Source: Candidatus Pristimantibacillus lignocellulolyticus (GTDB taxonomy: Bacteria > Bacillota > Bacilli > Paenibacillales > Paenibacillaceae). Taken from it: a stretch of DNA of 64,000 nt. The translations under genes and the position numbers were made by a program. The stretch is taken from positions 1,494,501 to 1,558,500 of the forward strand of contig CP097899.1 of the NCBI GenBank assembly GCA_023639215.1, in the 5' to 3' direction. Under the pieces are notes generated by a model. That model did not search any database and had not been told where the DNA came from. It saw only the letters and a program-made list of their open reading frames with translations. This document shows, piece after piece, positions 61,677-64,000 of the stretch (within the stretch, counting starts at the first letter, position 1; every line of letters starts with the position of its first letter).

Positions 61677-62456
61677 ATGTCAATGTTCAAACGGATGCTC
61701 GCTAGCGCCGGAATCGGTGCTGCAACGGTAGATCTCATGCTCCATCAAGATGTAGTGAACGCGGGTGATATTATTACTGGAGTCGTCCGAATTCAGGGTG
61801 GTCGTGTTGCTCAACAGGTCGATGACGTCTATGCGTTCGTCATGACACGTTACGTGAAGGAACAGAACGATACGAAGGTGAAAGTGGATGCAACTGTGGC
61901 CAAATTCCTATTGGCGGGTAAGTTTACAGTAGAGGCCGAGCAGGTTTATGAGTTCCCCGTGTCATTCCAGCTTCCGGTAAATACACCAGTTACAATGGGT
62001 CGAACGCCTGTATGGATACAAACCGGACTTGATATTAAAGAAGCGTTCGATCCACAGGATCGGGATCAACTTCAAGTAAATCCTCACCCGTATGTCAGTG
62101 TTATTCTAGATGCGGTCAACCAACTAGGATTCCGTACTCGTGAGGTAACTTGCGAATACTCACCTCGTTATAGTAGAAGTAGCGAATTGCCTTTCATTCA
62201 AGAATTTGAATTCGTCACTACCTCACAGTTCCGGAATCAACTGGACGAATTAGAAATTATTTTTTATCCAGATGATAATGGTGTTGACTTGCTCCTGCAA
62301 ATCGATCGTAAGGCACGTGGGTTAGCTGGCTTGTTCTCTGAAGCGTTGGATACGGATGAGAGTTTTGTAAGGATGCGATTCAATCGTAATCAACTTGCTT
62401 ACGGAGCTAACTCCGTTGCCGGCCTGCTCTCCGATACAATTCGCAAGTACGTGTAA
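61677..62456 (+). CDS. spo0M: Sporulation-control protein Spo0M
   Basis: 259 residues, nearly the length of B. subtilis Spo0M. Arrestin-like two-domain beta-sandwich; start MSMFKRMLASAGIGAATVD and the AGDIITGVVRIQGG segment are family hallmarks. It affects stage 0 of sporulation and probably acts at the cell surface or cytoskeleton. ATG 61677 follows GGAGGAG; 42 upstream codons overlap the promoter. Confidence 0.93.
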   Translation: MSMFKRMLASAGIGAATVDLMLHQDVVNAGDIITGVVRIQGGRVAQQVDDVYAFVMTRYVKEQNDTKVKVDATVAKFLLAGKFTVEAEQVYEFPVSFQLPVNTPVTMGRTPVWIQTGLDIKEAFDPQDRDQLQVNPHPYVSVILDAVNQLGFRTREVTCEYSPRYSRSSELPFIQEFEFVTTSQFRNQLDELEIIFYPDDNGVDLLLQIDRKARGLAGLFSEALDTDESFVRMRFNRNQLAYGANSVAGLLSDTIRKYV

Positions 62457-62492
62457 ACCAATGTACTCATATATATAACATTTATAATAGTT

Positions 62493-62535
62493 TAGACAAG
62501 AAGCCACTCCTTGATGGAGTGGCTTCTTATAATTG
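62493..62535 (+). repeat. Terminator repeat, copy 2
   Basis: 30-bp hairpin at 62499-62528 identical to 55731-55760, with flanks TTTAGA/ATTGAA also shared. It ends spo0M. The T-tail (TTAT) is weaker than in copy 1. Confidence 0.85.
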
Positions 62536-62566
62536 AACTTTTCTCCTAGAAGAAATAAAGTAAATC

Positions 62567-63352
62567 TTAAGGTCTCATTTCATAAAAACCATACTTAATA
62601 GAACTAACTAGCCAGTGATCGCCCTTTTTCACTAGTAGACTTTCCTCCGTATCGTATCCTACTCCGTTGAATACTTCTCTATAGATTTTCATAGTGGTGT
62701 CGCTTGGGTAGAAATACATAGGAGTATCAACGTCTTGAAAACGAACCGTTGAATTCAAGCCGCCTTCTCTAATGAGCGAGTTAATCATTATGTCTGTAAA
62801 ATATGGCTTCAAGTAGGTTCTCTTTTGAGAAACGTTAGCCATATTCTCTGCTTTACTAATAGCCCCATTCAGCAGTGCAAACCCTTCCGTATCAATGATT
62901 GGCTGTGCGTAGACACCGATATAAGGCACCATATCCTCTAGGTAGGCAATCCGACTATTTTTGTACCAATTAACATGGTAACCGAAAGCCTCCCCAATAT
63001 ATCTTAATGGAAGGTAGGTTCTACCTTTCTCTACTTGTGGTATCACATCCATATGGATAGTTTTATCGCCTACAAGCATATCCTTTGAGCCAACCTTCAC
63101 TACTATAGTTACATCATCTTTCGTCAAGGTCGCTGTTTTGTTCTGACTGCTCCAAGTAACCTTTGCATCTAACTTCTCACCGATCGAGCGAAGCGGAGCG
63201 AATACTCTTCCATCCTGTAGCTTACCGTCGTAAATATTGCGATCTACAGCCTCTGTACTTGCCGCATTCACGATATAACTTGGCGTCTGCAGAAACATCC
63301 CTGCTGCGACTAATCCAATGAATGATAATCTCAATTTATTTCCTATACTCAT
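62567..63352 (-). CDS. Secreted copper-amine-oxidase-N-domain protein
   Basis: About 261 residues. Signal peptide (1-30), then a copper amine oxidase N-like domain (about 40-140; VFAPLRSIGEKLDA and TYLPLRYIGEAFG) and a C-terminal region with no recognised family. Such proteins are abundant in Paenibacillaceae and their function is mostly unknown. Two adjacent ATGs follow AAAGGAG; 63352 has the better spacing, 63355 is possible. Confidence 0.8.
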   Translation of the reverse strand: MSIGNKLRLSFIGLVAAGMFLQTPSYIVNAASTEAVDRNIYDGKLQDGRVFAPLRSIGEKLDAKVTWSSQNKTATLTKDDVTIVVKVGSKDMLVGDKTIHMDVIPQVEKGRTYLPLRYIGEAFGYHVNWYKNSRIAYLEDMVPYIGVYAQPIIDTEGFALLNGAISKAENMANVSQKRTYLKPYFTDIMINSLIREGGLNSTVRFQDVDTPMYFYPSDTTMKIYREVFNGVGYDTEESLLVKKGDHWLVSSIKYGFYEMRP

Positions 63353-63440
63353 CATGCGATCTCCTTTCCTATGTATATATACTTTTACGCAAAATTTCTT
63401 CAAGAGTTGTCATATAATAGTTACATGTAATAGAAGGTAA

Positions 63441-63486
63441 AGAATAAAAGACGACCAGCCTATTTATCATTGGCCAGTCGTCTTTT
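63441..63486 (-). terminator. Terminator of the 108-residue gene
   Basis: AAGACGACTGGCC and GGCTGGTCGTCTT pair with one G-U or mismatch and are followed on the minus strand by TTATTCTTT. Confidence 0.85.
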
Positions 63487-63513
63487 CATGTTCAGCAGCT
63501 ACTCTTAATAATA

Positions 63514-63840
63514 TTACCGGCGGCGTCTAATAGCACTTGTAACGCGCGTCACTTGAAACCTATTTACCCCAACCTGTATTATGGCAAACTGACTGTAAGA
63601 AGTGCCAGAAGAAGTATAGGGTTCAGCTTGAATATTTCCACTCGGTGTTCTAACCGTTGCGGTAATTCTAGTCACCAAACAGACTCCACGGCTAGAAGCT
63701 CTCCAAGTCTCATCACGCTGTACACTATAATTGTCGTTGCTACAAAAAATGGATGCATATTCAACTGTCCCAAACGCATTAAACGAAGTGGAGTTAAATA
63801 TTTGAACAGGATCATAACCGTTAGGTCTTCCAATTCCCAT
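63514..63840 (-). CDS. Unknown 108-residue protein
   Basis: No family recognised. The sequence is Arg-, Ser- and Thr-rich, has two Cys, and ends RRRR; no signal or helix. GGGAGG precedes ATG 63840 by 8 nt and a terminator follows, so the gene is real. A small spore-associated or structural protein is possible but unsupported. The remaining 160 bp to the window end hold no gene I can call. Confidence 0.65.
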   Translation of the reverse strand: MGIGRPNGYDPVQIFNSTSFNAFGTVEYASIFCSNDNYSVQRDETWRASSRGVCLVTRITATVRTPSGNIQAEPYTSSGTSYSQFAIIQVGVNRFQVTRVTSAIRRRR

Positions 63841-64000
63841 TTCTAAAACCTCCCTTAATGATATTGTTCAGTAAATGCATTATGAATCGTTTTGGTAAGG
63901 TATAAATGTGGACAAGAAAAAAAAGCGCGTTTGTCCGGTGATCGCTAGGATACGTAAGCTTATGATGCTGTACCCCAAACAAAAAAGAACCACCCTCGTA

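Overview
The window looks like chromosome from a low-GC, endospore-forming member of the Paenibacillaceae (Paenibacillus or a close relative). Supporting signs are splA-splB (spore photoproduct lyase), spo0M behind a sigma-W-type promoter, a KinB-like sensor kinase, SLH-anchored and copper-amine-oxidase-N-domain exoproteins, YesM/YesN two-component pairs next to LplA/LplB/YtcP-type sugar ABC transporters, strong GGAGG ribosome binding sites and many T-tailed terminators. The genus is inferred from gene content only. I saw no rRNA, tRNA, CRISPR array or intact transposase.

Layout. 0.1-3.5 kb: creatininase-family hydrolase, a frameshifted GPH sugar symporter and an AraC regulator. 3.6-6.4 kb: thiosulfate-uptake pair tsuB-tsuA, then a secreted phosphodiester-glycosidase-like protein. 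6.5-9.75 kb: alpha/beta hydrolase and an OmpR-type two-component system. 9.9-14.8 kb: AraC regulator, SDR oxidoreductase, a palindromic MITE-like element, AraC-GyrI regulator, bactofilin and YhbD, plus a decayed remnant of a second bactofilin/AraC-GyrI pair at 9.9-10.04 kb. 14.9-17.0 kb: XRE/DUF2975 pair and a sporulation-type kinase. 17.2-20.3 kb: an ABC-like protein fused to LytTR, an ABC ATPase, an ABC-2 permease and an unlisted 30-residue membrane peptide. 20.5-26.4 kb: MBL-fold hydrolase, metNIQ, LytTR/DUF3021 pair, serine hydrolase. 26.4-27.2 kb: about 800 bp of gene-free DNA rich in complementary arms, ending in a terminator just before the polyamine genes. 27.2-29.6 kb: carboxynorspermidine synthase and decarboxylase. 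29.7-32.7 kb: splAB and an ECF sigma/anti-sigma-like pair. 33-39 kb: two large secreted enzymes (SLH-anchored amidase; multi-domain GH16 glucanase). 39.3-41.3 kb: two truncated genes and pdxK. 41.5-49.5 kb: YesN/YesM, lplA-ytcP-lplB and a cytoplasmic GH16 enzyme. 49.7-55.7 kb: RidA-like protein, araA-araD-araB and araR with operators placed in both promoters. 55.8-61.3 kb: uncharacterised, SUKH and LRR proteins resembling orphan immunity genes. 61.6-63.9 kb: spo0M and small secreted or unknown proteins.

How the parts fit. The secreted GH16 (36370-39000), the YesM/N-LplA-YtcP-LplB transporter and the signal-less GH16 (48774-49517) read as a beta-1,3-glucan route: outside cleavage, sensing and uptake of oligosaccharides, inside cleavage. 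araB-araD-araA feeds L-arabinose into the pentose phosphate pathway; AraR boxes sit inside the araB promoter spacer and at the araR start site. The best candidate for something little described is the 17.2-20.3 kb unit: a protein with ABC-ATPase layout but no recognisable P-loop and a C-terminal LytTR DNA-binding domain, followed by a canonical exporter whose ATPase ribosome binding site lies in a hairpin arm, and a 30-residue membrane peptide. The second is the structured gene-free region before the polyamine operon.
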